64,000 nucleotides of DNA from Enoplosus armatus (GCF_043641665.1 NC_092198.1:8926501-8990500), one strand, 5' to 3'; positions 1-13,113 are shown, counted from the first letter of the stretch. Numbers and translations are program-made. Notes: generated from the sequence alone by a model not told the origin.

Positions 1-489
1 ATCAGAAAACCTTTAGGTAGATAACACACTTTTACGCTGAAACAAGACAATCAGAGAACATAAGAGGACAGATTGGCCAATGACCTGAAGAAAAATTGAA
101 GCATAAAAATGCCAAATTCAGTTGAAAGTCAGTATAAGATAAATATAGGAACTATTTTTATTAGGGCTGTATGAAAAGATAACCTACGGTCTGTTACAAT
201 TTAAATGTAATAATTGACTTGTGATGTGCCTTGAGGTAGCCACAGGGCTAATCATTCCTCTGAATTAATTATTGTAAAAGTAGAAAGTGTGTCCTCTTCC
301 CCAACACTCACATGTGGAGTAATAAGCTGTCCTAGGACTACAGTCCTCATAGGGAGTAAATCATGAACCTTGAATCTTCCAAACCATAAGTGGTTTCTAT
401 TTTTGAGTTAAGCATCAAATTAATGTGTAGAGTCATTTCTAGTGATGAATTTGCGGAGAATTATCATCCAACTCTGCAGTTCCCCTCAG

Positions 490-775
490 CTCAATGGAGC
501 GTTTTAGTGTATTGTTTTTGGTTCACTCTCACCGCTCTCAGCATCATTGTCGGCAGGCATATGTTAGCTGAAAAGCTAGCTGCTAGCTTCCTGCGAGCAA
601 AAAAAGCTTCAAAATCGGCCGTGTGCTACCTGCTCAGCATGGCAAAGTTAGCAACAGTGGAGCATTTAGCAGCTAAAGAGTATGATATTTTGTTCAGGAG
701 TTAGTGGATACCATAAACAGAGCTAAAAGAAGAGTGAATGTTGTATTTAAATACACTAAACAAATGTACTAGTTA
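490..775. repeat. probable dispersed teleost repeat fragment
   Basis: The stretch with the palindromic GCTAGCTGCTAGC block and the text around AGCATTTAGCAGCTAAAGAG resembles a dispersed repeat I recall from many fish genomes. The family is not identified. The open frame across it has no recognisable domain. Confidence 0.3.
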
Positions 776-2090
776 GTGGCAAGTGTTTGCTAACAAGTTC
801 ACTGTATCAACTTATATGTCAGTGTTGTATTCACAGCTTGTTTCTGCTGCCCCCAAGTAGCCAGAAGAGCAGTTCTTGTGGGTTTAAAGAGTTTAGTGTG
901 TAATTACTTTATTAGCACCTCCTGAAGGTTAGCAGTAGGTTTTAATACCTTGTACCTATGTTTAGTCCTCTCCCTAATCCCCAGACACGCAGATGGTTAT
1001 CTAATTTTATTTAATCAACATGATGCTTGGCTGAAAATTTCCTATACAGTGAGGTCCAAGCTCTCCATATGCCAAATGCCAATACAGCCATTTTAAAGAA
1101 GGAGCTTGGATTCCTTCCTAACATAACTCATTCCCTCATTTCTGAACTCACTACAGGTCTTAACAATGGGCTGAATAAACATCCCTGTGGAATTTGTGGG
1201 GAAAAGTAGGTTAATTTGACCACTTCCATAATCTGACCAGACCCGTTTGTTCAAAGGAAATCCACCACTGACATAACTAGAGGGCACACGTCATTTTGCA
1301 AACTTAATTGTATGCGTTCATTTTTTTTCTCAAACTGTCAAGTTTTTGCGACTCATCGTCTGCAGCTCATTCTTCAGGCCTATAGCTCTGTGAGCCCATA
1401 TTAATCATTCATAGCCGTTGCTCACACTGCTAGGTAAACAAAACTCTGGGTCAATATATAGAGGCATGCAGACGAGGGAATTGCATCACTGAGAAGATGA
1501 TTAAAGCAGGACCTTACAGACGGAATGGGATTCTTTCTCAATCTATTGAATTCCTATCAAGTGGGAGCTATTTCCCTGAGGATGCAAGATAAATGTAGCT
1601 GTTTTCCAGTCTCTTAGTGTATGCTACAGTGTTTTGATTGCTATTCAAATGGCCAGATAGATTAAAGGGTTGGGTTTGTATATAATGAATACATGAGGTT
1701 GACAACATATGCAGTTAGGAGACAGAAAACAACATAAGAGTGCATATATTATAGTGAGTGTGATGTTTTTATGTGAAACACCTCACAAAGCACCAATCCT
1801 GATTGATACCTGTGTGCAGCTTAGGGGGGGATCAGTCAGTCAGTCAGTCAGAGTCCGTCATGTGCTGATTGACACCCCTGACAGGATGATCGGGCCTCTC
1901 CAGCTTGCTGATCACACCCCCCACCCCCTTCCCTCACCGTGATGCCACAGGCCGCTGCTTTAATGGCTGTGAGTGCTCGTATTTCTTCTAAAAGTGACTC
2001 ATAAATTATGGAGGAGCAGTTTTATTCCCCACTTGGAATATCAAATATTTATGAAGTAGTAGGAGGAAGTAGTAGGAATACATTTGTAAA

Positions 2091-2150
2091 GAGAGAGAGA
2101 GAGAGAGAGAGAGACAACAGGATATATATATATGGATATATATACATATA
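2091..2150. repeat. (GA)12 followed by a TA-rich microsatellite
   Basis: An uninterrupted GA run at 2091-2114 is followed by ATATATAT/GGATATATATAC at 2121-2150. Confidence 0.9.
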
Positions 2151-3076
2151 GACTATGTCTTCCCCTTTTGATCGAGAGATGGCTTTTATCAAATGCAAGT
2201 TCACTTCATGGTTATGAGAAATTCTCAAGCTGAGCAATACTGCCACCTACTGGCCAACTGTAACCCAAATGTGCCAAAAACTTGAAATTGGTTAACAGGT
2301 ACAAATAGTAAGAGGTACATTTATGTGCAAATTTATAACAATTTTGTTAATAAAAATAATTTCCCTTATTTGTTATCGACTACATTGCAGACAGAGCTTG
2401 TAAAACCCTTATTCATTTGAAGTGGGTCGACATTTTTGAGTGTACGTTGCATACAGCTGTCGGCCTACATTGATAAAATCCACAGCTAAATGGAATTCAA
2501 CCATTGCTAATTTACGCCTGTGATTCTCCTATTGTGACATGTCAAAATGTTTGATGGGGGAGAAAAGGCATCTCGATGTCTTTATCACTCTCCTGTTTGT
2601 TGTACGTATAGCACCTTTACCATTTTTATTAAAGGCCCTACCTACACAGCCTTGGTCAATCCACACAAGTATTTATTATGCCTGATTAGACCTCTCCTCA
2701 GGACTGTGCAGGCTTGTACCAACTGTGCTGGACTGACATCTCCCTCAGTCTCCAGTCAGCTTCCTCGCTCTTCACCTGTTCAGGTGGGACAAATGACTGC
2801 CTTTACCTTATTTTATTAGTTTATGGATTTTGGTGACCTCCTTGTACCAACATAGCTCCACCCAACTTCAACGTGAGCAGGCGTCTAATCAAACAGAATA
2901 CGTGACAACATCTGTGTGGGGTCTTTAATACATTTGCTTTAATACCTCACGTAACAAAGGGAGGTCTAAGAAGATGGCGTGTGGAAGGGCCTTTAATGCC
3001 TCCTAGTGTGACAAACTCACCTGGGTTTACACTGGTTTCCATGGCAGAACTGACTCAGGATTAACACATTGTGATA

Positions 3077-3895
3077 TACACTATATTGCCAAAAGTATTG
3101 GCTCACCTGCCTTGACTCGCATATGAACTTAAGTGACATCCCATTCTTAATCCATAGGGTTTAATATGATGTCGGTCCACCCTTTGCAGCTGTAACAGCT
3201 TCAACTCTTCTGGGAAGGCTTTCCACAAGGTTTAGGAGTGAGTTTATGGGAATCCCCAAGGGACCATCCCCAAACTGTTCCCACAAAGTTGGGAGCATGG
3301 AATTGTCCAAAATCTCTTGGTATGCTGAAGCATTCAGAGTTCCTTTCACTGGAACTAAGGGGCCAAGCCCAGCTCCTGAAAAACAACCCCACACCATAAT
3401 CCCCCCTCCACCAAACTTTACACTTGGCACAATGCAGTCAGACAAGTATCGTTCTCCTGGCAACCGCGATTCGTCACTCCAGAGAACGCGTCTCCACTGC
3501 TCTAGAGTCCAGTGACGGCGTGCTTTACACCACTGCATCCGACGCTTTGCATTGCACTTGGTGATGTATGGCTTGGATGCAGCTGCTCGGCCATGGAAAC
3601 CCATTGCATGAAGCTCTCTACGCACTGTTCTTGAACTAATCTGAAGGCCACATCAAGTTTGGAGGTCTGTAGCGATTGACTCTGCAGAAAGTTGGCGACC
3701 TCTGCGCACTATGCGCCTCAGCATCCGCTGACCCCGCTCCGTCATTTTACGAGCTCCTGAGAGCGACAAATGTTTGTAGAAACAGTCTGCATGCCTTGGT
3801 GCATGATTTTATACGCCTGTGGCCATGGAAGTGATTGGAACACCTGATTTCAATTATTTGGATGGGTGAGTGAATACTTTTGGCAATATAGTGTA
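3077..3895 (-). mobile_element. internally deleted Tc1-type DNA transposon (non-autonomous)
   Basis: Near-perfect terminal inverted repeats begin TACACTATATTGCCAAAAGT at both ends (3077 on plus, 3895 on minus), and the element is flanked by TA dinucleotides. The interior encodes a transposase relic on the minus strand (roughly 3760-3160). Helix-turn-helix remnants (RGQRMLRRIVRRGRQLS) are broken by a TGA near 3652. The relic continues with VLWSDESR (first catalytic Asp), [19 protein letters not shown], and then a jump from FGDGP to [10 protein letters not shown]. The second and third catalytic residues are therefore deleted. A further deletion follows VLWSDESR. Length is 819 bp against about 1.2-1.6 kb for intact relatives, so it could move only with transposase supplied in trans. 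Confidence 0.85.
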
Positions 3896-3899
3896 TATC

Positions 3900-5100
3900 C
3901 AGCTCCTGTTGATGAGCTACATACTGTAGAATATACTTCACATGGTATGTTTAGGAGCTCTGTGCGGTTGAGTGGATCAGCAGTAGGCCAGTATTTCCAT
4001 TCCATTGATTCCTAATGGTGATTATGCCAGATCTGATTTAATACCAGTATTATCTCACAAGTCTTATGCAAAATCTTTCTACTGTCTCTTGTAATAGAAT
4101 TGCAGGAGAAATCTTCTGCTAGCTTACACTGACTGAGATAAATGCTACTGTAATGGAAGTGGTACATGACGTGAGTGTTTGGTTGTCCATTCTGTCAGCA
4201 GGAGACCTGATGAATTCATGTTGTGTGCAGAGTCTGGCCTCAAGTGGATAGAAGCATGAAGGTACATAAGGTGTACAAGTGATCACACTCACGACAATGA
4301 AGACAAGTATATAATAAAGTAACACAAATGGAACATGTGATCTGTCAAAGCTGTTTTAATAGGCGTCACATGGAGGAAAAGGCTCCCACTGTTAAAATCC
4401 TCAAGTCTTCCTACGTGGGTGCTTGTAAAAACACGCTCACCTCAAGCACTTGCACCATCGTCAAGTGCTGACAGTAGTCAGTTGGTATTCAACACAGTGT
4501 CAAATGTTTGTTCACAAGTTCAGCATCAGTTCTGTAATTATTACTCACAAAGAAAGGACTCATAGATGTCGGCCCTGTCCGCAGAACATGGTTGTCAGTC
4601 TTATTTGTTAGTTGAAGTGAATTCACACACACATGTTGATGGGTGGGACTAGTGAGGGGGATCTATGCCAGCATTAGTCTTCCTGTGGTTTACCTGAGCT
4701 CGGAGTGATGGCTGAATTAGACCGCTGCATCTACGCCTACCTGCCTATGTTGTAAAAGGAATCTGCAGCGGCAGGCTAGCTAGCGTTCAGCACTACCTGT
4801 TAGATAAGAGGATTTCATAGACATCTCCTATACCAAACATTTCATTAATAAAAATACACCTGAATTCTCTTTATGTACAACAGAAAAGAAACATTTTCAC
4901 CTGCATATTCAAGATTCATTTTAATATTATGTATAGATTTTCTGTATTAGAAATATCACTATTTTCTGAAATGAGGGTCTTTGAACTAATGTAATAATGA
5001 TCATTTCACCCATAAATCATTGAAGTACAATATTTACATATAATACAGAGCCCATTTAATCTGAAACAATATTAAAATAAATGTTCAATAGATACAAAGG
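3900..5100. other. intergenic, no gene recognised
   Basis: AT-rich sequence between the Tc1 element and the wdr20 3' end. No exon, repeat or RNA gene was identified. Confidence 0.6.
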
Positions 5101-5106
5101 TTTTTT

Positions 5107-6094
5107 TTTATTCTATTTATATTTCAACCTTGTCAAGGAGTCCTTACACACTCCAAAAATGTAAAGCCATTTTCCTCTAACAAACTATTAAGTGCAAACA
5201 ATTTTTTCCATATAAAAAACTATGATTGCAGCATCCAGCGTTGAGACAGAGGGCAATAACAAGCCGTTCCCCCCAAGTGCTTCCAAAAGCTGTCTTCAAA
5301 ATATTTCACTTGTGTTCCACCGTCACGAATTCAAAATGGGGGAAAAAAACAAAAAAAAGAAACAAGAATGAAAAAAAATCTGTGCAAATACACTTTAAAG
5401 TGTGATACCTCTGATTAAAATATTTCTAAAGGAAGTAAAAAGCTCCAGCCTCTCTTGATCAGGTGTCGCAGACTGGGGGCTGCACAAGGGATCGCCCAGG
5501 AAGTGACAAATGGAAGAGACTTGGCATTGGGGATATGCTGCTGCTCCAAAACAATCCCTCATCTAATTCCCTTTATCTGTAACTACATTTTAAAGAAACA
5601 AAATATAGGAAGAATGTCCAAATTAAACCCATACAAAAGGTTAGGTCGAGGCATCACCACAATGCTTACAGCATGTCTAGTCTTTGAAGATCTACAGGCA
5701 CAAAGGATTGGGTACTAGAGTTTGTTATTTTCAGACTAGATGCGACTTGATATGACCAGAGATGGAACAATGAGCCAATCAAGCCTTCCCATAAACCTCC
5801 TGGACGATTTAAAGCTTGCCCTCTTACTTCTAACAGTGCCCCCCTTTTTGAACAAGACAAAAAAACGGGGGAGGGGGGGGGTCAAGTTTCTAACCCTGGC
5901 TTAGCCAACACTGGTTTTCTAAACACGAGCAGTATCACAAAGAGAGCGTCTGGGTGGTTGTAGTGATGAGAATGAAGGTGACACTGGAGGTCATGTGGTG
6001 TGTGACAGTGTGTGAAGAAGCGCTGCAGGGCCTTGGCCTTGGTCATCCCCGTCTCTGTTGCATGGAGCTGTCATTAGCAGCGCCAGCACTGGGG
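5107..6094 (-). other. wdr20: wdr20 3'UTR and poly(A) signal
   Basis: No other gene is seen between the wdr20 stop and 5100. The first strong poly(A) signal on the minus strand is AATAAA at 5112-5107 (TTTATT on plus). This gives a 3'UTR of about 1 kb. The tract contains G-rich/C-rich and A-rich runs (5868-5881, 5340-5380). Confidence 0.5.
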
Positions 6095-9000
6095 CTATAC
6101 TACTGTTCCACTGGGGGAGTTGGCTGGGTTGTTTTGAGATGATAGCAATCCCTGTGGAGAGACAGATAACACACATTGATAACAAACAACAGTGTTACTT
6201 GAATGTATTAAAAGAGGCAGAATAGTGAGGCCATGAGGTTTACTGTCGGGGGAAGGTGTGCTATTAACCATCAAAATGCTGAGGGTTTAATCTAAATCTT
6301 GCATGAAATAACGAAAACCTTTGGCTGCACACAGTGGCGTTAGCAGCTTCTGAATGCAGCGAGAAAAAATGCCTGTACTCGGGACAATGCAAGTTAAGAG
6401 GTGTCACATGACAGTATCCTCGAGAGGCCTGTCACTCACCACTTTCCCAGGCCTAGCCCATGTGCAAACGAAACCCTCCTGACAGGCTGTTACCAGACAG
6501 TCCTCAAGGAAGATTAACACAGTGAGTCTCTCATGAGCGATCTTCTTGCACACCAGCGGCTCAAGCAGCGGCACGTCCTCCATGCGCGGGCACAGCGTAG
6601 TGCCAAGAGTCTTAGCTGCTTCGGCTTTTGCCGTCCGTGATGAGCTGAGCTGGTTGAGCTTGTCACTGCTCTTGCTGCTGATGTGACCCATGCTGTGGTT
6701 TCGCTTGTGGTCCTTCTCGTGGCGCTCCTTGCGTGAGTCATGTAACGACAGAGTTGCAAACTTGCTGACGCCAGTGGCAATGAAAGCACTGTCGATGATG
6801 CTGTTGCCCTTGGTGCTGCTGCTGCTGTTGCTGCTGCTGCCCGTGTGGCTGTTGGGGGTGCTGCCCCCTGTCGGGTTGGAGGAGTGTGGCAAGCTGTTGG
6901 ACCGAGGCAGGGTGCTGGGGAGGGAGTTAGCTGGGTTGCCACTGGTGCTACTGTTGCTCGTATTGTCTGTACCATTGGTGCCACTGGGATTAGTGGTGGA
7001 TACAGTAGTAGTAGTAGTAGTAGTAGTAGTAGTTGTAGTTGTAGTAGTTTGTCCAGTGGCTGGAGGGCTTGTGGCACTCATAACATTAGTGTGAGTCCTA
7101 GTGCGGGACAAAGGGAGGTGAGGGAAGAGAATGTCCTCCGTTAGGTCCCACAGACACATCTGGGTATCTTGGCCCACTGAGCCAAATCTGTAGGTCACAC
7201 TAACAGGCCTACTGTCTGTCGAGTTTCTCTTAGAAAGCCGGGAATGAGCGCTGTTAGCTCTGTCTCTGCCCGCACCAAAGTGAATCTGCTCATGGAAGTC
7301 CTCATCACTACCACTGAACTCAGCAGGGGGGTCACCGTCCTCCACACTGGTGGTACAGTGGTCAAATGCCACCACACTCACCCACGACTTGTGACCATGC
7401 CCCCGTGCAATCACTCTGCAGTCCGAAAATGACCACACCGTCACCAGGTCATCCTCCCCTCCTGCCACAATATATCGTCCATCTGGGCTCCAGCACACAC
7501 ACAGTAAACCACCAAAGTAGCTCTTCATTGTTCCGTGGAGCTCTGCAGCGTCAAAGCCAAACACCCGCAGGAAGCCATCCTGGCTCGCACAAGCCAGAAA
7601 CTTGCCGTCCGGGGAGAAGGCAAATTCATTGAGCGCCCCTTCACCCACTGTCCACCGCAGTAACGGGTTGCGAGCCGACTTGCTCTTGCAGGTATGTACA
7701 GCGTAGTTTTCGCCCTGCTTAAGGAGCTGGTAGTGGGGTGCCGTGGTGCCACAGGTATTTTCCACGTTGTACAAATACATGCTGCCACTGGAGTGAGCCA
7801 CCAAAAACAGGCTCTCTGAACCAGGAACCCATCGTACACACGTTACTCGTGACTTGTCTATAAGTCTCTGGGAGGAGGGATAAACAAACAGAGAGAGAGA
7901 GAAAAAACAAAGACACTGGTCAGCTGGTTATTCCATTATTTTACGAACAGTGGACAACTGAAACTAAATTTTAGTATGATTAAACTTGTCTTCAGTGAGA
8001 CTGGAACCCACCTCTTCATTGAAGAGTTTGCTGGTTTCCTTCTTTATTGGGTCTATGAGCTGCACCTGGCCTGCTGAGAAGCCGACCAGCAGGGAGACGC
8101 TCTCTGCTGTAGCTGTGAGGGGGTTGAAGTCATGACACGTGGGCTGCGTTCCTTTGTATATCCTCTTGTCTATGGGCTTACTAAGATCGGCAGCCTAAAA
8201 CAATGAGAAATACACAAAAATGAGTGTTTTAAAAAAAGCAGTTTTTGATGTCAACCATTTTGACACTGCTGAGAAAAGACAAAAGGCTGGGATTGTGATG
8301 TGACACTTATATTTACTTTGTTCAAAACAAAATCTAACTGCATATTAACATCAGACACTGCCTCTACTCCAAGGTGACCTCTAATATTTAACTCCACAAC
8401 TCAGCACTTATGTTTATCTCACAGCTTTTCTCTAAAGATTTCTTGTATAGGCATATTGCCACATAATCCATGTATACTTCAGTCACAGTAAAGAACATCA
8501 AGCCTCTAAATTGCATTTGGTTCTCTCAAACACCACCAGGGGACAGCTTATCCCAGATCAGAACGCCAGAAATGGGGTCAATTAAACTTTTAGTCTACAG
8601 AAAAATGCCACTTTTTAAAAACTAAAATCTCTCAATACTTGCTGGGGAGAAATATCTCCAGAGCATTGCTGGCTGCTATCTACTCTCTGTTGGTGTCTAC
8701 AAAGTGCTAAGCCAATGTTCCTGGTGCATGATAATGAATTGTGACACATGGAAAGTCATTATCCAAAAATAGAGAGGAAGACCAGCCCAGCCAGACGATA
8801 TAGGTTAACTGTTTAGTTTGTCTTCCAACAAGTGGTTGTCAACACAACTCATTCTTAACCAAACATGACACTGATGTTTTAATCAACTTGGTGTTTTAAG
8901 TCATTTTTCCCATACCATGTGACAAAAGTTTGAATCCTAAACTTAAGTAGAATGACCATAGTCATTATCAATAATCATTACTTGTTGTGCAAGTTTACAC

Positions 9001-11034
9001 CCAAAACTGACCCTATTCATCATTGAAAAGACAATTAGCTAAACCTGCAGTAGGTCTAAATAGAAAATGTACAATATAGACCTGGCGAACAGAGCTGCTA
9101 ACCTGGTAGGAATGTATCTGGCATTGGAGCAGTGAAAATGTGATATTTGTGACAACTTTATACTTAAAAGCTGCAACTCTCTTGTAGTCTATTTTCATGC
9201 AATAAAGGAGGAAGACAGAACGCTCAGGGGATGTAACTATAAAAAACGAGGCAGCTCTGAATAAAATAAGGATCTTTGGCAGACTTTTAAATTTCAAGTG
9301 CTACAATGATGCTAAGCTCACTAAAATATTTGACACAATCTTGAGACGTCATTAAAAAATGAATCTGTCCGTAACAGTGTTCTAGACACAAGCAAGAGAC
9401 AGCTCAAACATTAAGTGAGTGAGGGACATAAACAGCCAGACTTGCTCAGTCTAGATCTTTTCTCTGTGCACTTTTGGTTAGAAATAGTTGGCATTTAGCC
9501 AGTCAAGTTCAGCTACTCAATGAAAACCCACACAACAGTAATTAAAGCAAACTCAAGCTGTGTCTAGACTACTGGCTGTATGTACGACTGTAAAATTTTG
9601 CAGGTCATCTCAGTGGGGGAAGTGATTGTCTAACATCAGAAGACACACCATAAAAATAAATATAAGAAGAGATGGGCTGAATGAATAGATAAGCAGTGTT
9701 TCCCCCCCTATTTAGATAAGTGCTTGGGCCACACCTTGTCCAATAACCCCAATCAACAATCCGGCACCATGACATCTTAGGCATCTATAGTCCCTTTCTG
9801 ACTTTCATCTAACAGATAACAGTCTCCCTGTTTTTGGACCCGCTCTCTTTAGCTGTGCTATCAAAGCTGCAATGAAGCCTTAGATGTTAGGATACTGCCA
9901 GCTGAAATTAGCTGATACTGATTGTTTATCCTGTTTTTGGAGGGGTTGAGTCAACAGAAAAAAATTAAATAAGTGGTACTAATTATAGTTTTTACTATGC
10001 TGTGAGATTGTGAGATAACACTGAGAGCACCTGAATTGGGGGAATAGCAGCAGAGTTCTTATTGGGAGAACAGGCTGCTGGTGTTGGACTGCATATTCAT
10101 TAGCTGCTTCAGGGACAACCACATCATCAGCATGACCACCACTGTCAGTCACCATCCCTGCTAAACAAGGCCAAACGTGGCTTGCTGCAATGACATCATC
10201 ACCGTGTGCAACCAAACAGTGGATCACATTGCATCACATCCAAACCCTGACAGGAGCGTGCACACATCATTATATCACGGACAGCAAACACCCCTCACTA
10301 CCACTCCAACAGCGTACAATGTGAACACTTAGTTCTCTAACAGAAACGCCAAAGTTAAACCCGCTGGTGAGTCCTGTTGACAACTTGCCACCCATGTATA
10401 GCTTTACCATGTAAAGACTGAGCATAAACAAACACATCATGAGACATGACATGACAAGCCTTTTCACGCGTTATCCAGTTCACTGGGGGTGAAAAAACTC
10501 ATGTCGCAGCTTGTCACTGACTGAGAACTCAAACAACTGGCGGACTCTGAAGTGCACACAAGTCTCATCGAGTCAAAAACAACTACTGTGGCGATGTTAG
10601 CTAAGAATGCTAATTAGCGCCTAACTTAGCTTGGTCTGCTACATGGCCTTGTCTTGACAACCTGCGCACTTCAATGACAGAGGCTAAGAGAGTTGACAGC
10701 CAGGATGCAACACGTTTGAAGCTGGCAAATCGATGAGCAGCTCCTGGACAGCGCGGGCTTCGTCGCTGCAGTCAATGTTGTTTACCTTTCTCACGCCTTT
10801 GTAGATATAAAAGTACAGTTCCCGGCCCACATTGAAACAGATCCTGTCGCCGTTGCCGGACTGGTCGTTTACATTGACGAAGGAGACCTTGACGGGATTG
10901 GAGCCCTGCGAGTTGAAAGGTACCCTGTTCGGGCGGCTGTATTCGGAGTGAGTGAGGAGTTTGTAGACGCCTTCTCGTGTGGTGAATTGAGTTTTAATTT
11001 CGTTCATCTCCTTCCCTCCTCCCTCCGCCGCCAT
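6095..11034 (-). CDS. wdr20: WD repeat-containing protein 20 (4 coding exons)
   Basis: Coding exons on the minus strand are 11034-10786, 8194-8012, 7867-6440 and 6151-6095. All junctions are phase 0 with GT-AG sites, giving 638 residues and a TAG stop. The N-terminus (MAAEGGGKEMNEIKTQFTTR) is nearly the vertebrate WDR20 sequence. WD40-type blades are visible around residues 225-250 (EFAFSPDGKFLACASQDG), 268-292 (CWSPDGRYIVAGGEDDLVTV), 365-390 (RFGSVGQDTQMCLWDL) and 595-620 (LEDCLVTACQEGFVCTW). Known role: WDR20 binds the USP12-UAF1 and USP46-UAF1 deubiquitinases and raises their activity. The protein is longer than human WDR20 (about 570-580 residues) because the low-complexity Ser/Thr/Asn linker between blades is expanded, including 15 consecutive Thr (418-432). 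The last exon encodes GLLSSQNNPANSPSGTVV. It is divergent from hsp90aa1, with about 2.1 kb between the two promoters. Confidence 0.95.
6404..6439 (-). other. wdr20: alternative wdr20 C-terminus by read-through of the exon 3 donor
   Basis: The donor at 6439 (GTGAGTGAC after codon V620) lies in open frame. If it is not used, the frame continues as VSDRPLEDTVM and stops at 6404-6406. As I recall, human WDR20 has one isoform ending in KVVSFNP, which would arise by the same read-through, so this is a plausible but unproved alternative terminus. Confidence 0.4.
7004..7048 (-). repeat. wdr20: trinucleotide repeat coding for 15 threonines in wdr20
   Basis: Plus-strand AGT repeats (13 of 15 units; two are TGT) read ACT/ACA on the coding strand, giving Thr418-Thr432. 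The tract lies in the unstructured linker between WD blades. Confidence 0.95.
8195..10785 (-). other. wdr20: wdr20 intron 1
   Basis: A 2.6 kb intron between exon 1 (ends at GVRK, donor GTAAAC) and exon 2 (starts AADLSKP). The open frames in it do not resemble known proteins. No repeat or RNA gene was recognised. Confidence 0.8.
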
Positions 11035-11091
11035 CTTGGAAATTGGCGTTCATCCTTGTCCGACCCCCGGATGTTACCAACAGCGCATGCG
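11024..11091 (-). promoter_or_regulatory. wdr20: wdr20 core promoter motifs (YY1 over the ATG, NRF1-like)
   Basis: The start codon sits in CCAAGATGGCGGC (minus strand, 11037-11025), which matches the YY1 motif AAGATGGCGGC overlapping the ATG, as in many housekeeping genes. Further upstream AGCGCATGCGTT (11082-11093) resembles the palindromic NRF1 site. The region is CpG-rich and has no TATA box. Function is inferred from the motifs only. Confidence 0.5.
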
Positions 11092-11099
11092 TTGAACCG

Positions 11100-13110
11100 C
11101 TGAAGCTGCAGCCATGCGTACAGAGAAGTATAAAGTCATGTGAGGCAATATTAGAAATATAAACAGAATATGTTGAAACCGGCTTCAAACACAATAACTC
11201 GCCCCTAGCAGACTGATAATATCGAATGAATACACTTGACAGACAAAATATACCTCTTTAATACCGTTTCTTACAAAAAAACAGCTGTAATCATGTAATG
11301 AAATACAGAATGTCAATAAGAATACTAGATATTACCAACGCAGATACTATTAAAGTGCAATATAAAGTCGAAATTGTATAGAAAATACAAACAATAAGTC
11401 TCTATTATAATTATAAGGCAAACCACACTTTAGATTTACTGAAATTGTGTACCTCTCTTTACCCAGAGAAAACACTGCCGAAATTAGCTATCCTTTGCAT
11501 CGACAAAATACAGAAAAACACTAATCTAGTGTCCTCATAGACAGGACCCAGACTGAGATTGAAACCCATGGACTTTGCTGTAATCACATTATTGAAATAA
11601 GGATATCCAATCACAGACATCCCAGGATATACACCTCCACCATCCAGCTCTAAATCCCAGAAACATCCATTTCTGTATCACACATGCGTGGACATCTTAT
11701 TCTAGAAAACTATTTAAACTATGGGGAATCTGGCTCTCTGCCTCAGAAAATATCATCTTACAGTGATTGCGACAGTTCTCCACGTTCCTCAGTTACATGG
11801 ACAGTCAGCTTCTAGCAGTGTCTGTTATCAACTTGCAACATTTCGATTACATAACAGATCTGTAGCGGGTGTAATACACTGCCATCCTCTGGTAAGCTGA
11901 AGTCATAAACACCCACATTGGACCAGAGAATTCTAGTCTAGTCTTCTATCTAGGGATGTATTTACTGTGTAGTTCCACATTTGAAAACCTCTGTGTATGA
12001 GTTGTTTATGATATATTGTCAAGTGTTCTGGAAGGTCAAGGGGGTCAAACTACAGTATGCTAGTGAGCCTGAAGTTTTTCCTTGTCTCAAGGCTCTGGTA
12101 GCTCTCGTCAACATACTGTATGTTTTGCAAATTTGCTGATTATAATTATGTGTAATTACTACTCCCTGTGTTGTATTCCCTGGGTTCCCTACCAAGCCAT
12201 GAATCACTGTGTGCAAGACGTTTTGGCCCATGTTACATTTCATCTATCACAAAACTGTTCAAGTAATGTTTCCTTCAACTGAGAAATACTGCTAAAATGT
12301 ACATCTTACCAATCATGACATTGAATGTCATTCATTATTGTGGCTCTCAGTGGATCTTACAATCACTTCTTAAATTCCTATAGTTAACCACAAGGCATAC
12401 ATGTCAAAGCCCCAGGGCAAGGCCTACATTGCTGAACTTTTGAGTCCAAAATCCCCTTAACGCTGTCTTTGATCATCAGAGCAGGCCCTGCTAATTATCC
12501 CAACAACAAAAAAACATTTGCAATTATGGCCAATAAACTCTGAAACATCTTTATGTTAAAGTTTCTGATTCTGTTTGCAAAGTCCATCCAGTGAAGGCCA
12601 CAGGATGCGGCTGAAAGCTCTATAAAATTTCCAGTTAATGGACCTTGTGCGAAGAATGTTTTTAGTCAAACTGCTATAATAAAGTTTATTAATGTGAATT
12701 ACATTTTAAAATATGACATAAACTCATAGACACTGTCAAATAATCTCAGGAGCAAATAATTTCCATGTGTATCTCTGCTTCTCTGACATGTATGCTGTCC
12801 AACTGCTTCAAATATGTGAAACCTTTGAGATTCACCCCAATCTTACACACCAAAAAAAGAAATGGGCCTGCTGTCCATAGGAAGCCCTATGGTATGTGTG
12901 TGTGTGTCCAATGAGTTACCACGACAGCAGCTGATAGCAAAGACACTGCACAGCTGTGATGCTTACAGGGGGGTATGGGGCCTAAGAGCAAGACAAGCTA
13001 TCAGGAAAGCTCTCATTGTGAGTGACAGGCACTCCTTGTGACTCTGCAGCCCTATAAGGGCACACAAAATTTAGGGCTCTGGTGTCTCATTTGCCACCCC
13101 CCCTTCCCGG
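11100..13110. other. intergenic spacer between divergent wdr20 and hsp90aa1
   Basis: About 2 kb of AT-rich sequence with scattered stops in all frames. I see no coding exon, RNA gene or clear mobile element. A short TG run lies near 12896-12907. The 3' end grades into the heat-shock promoter. Confidence 0.7.
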
Positions 13111-13113
13111 CCT

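Larger units (their letters stand above)
1..3060. other. intergenic, no gene recognised
   Basis: Apart from the possible repeat at 490-775, a (TCAG)n run at about 1831-1851 and GA/TA microsatellites at 2091-2150, nothing supportable is seen. Stops are frequent in all frames. Confidence 0.6.

Noticed and set aside
6690..7094. Open frames on the plus strand opposite wdr20 exon 3
   Set aside because: They are antisense shadows of the wdr20 low-complexity region; the poly-Val/Ser runs come from the same trinucleotide repeat.
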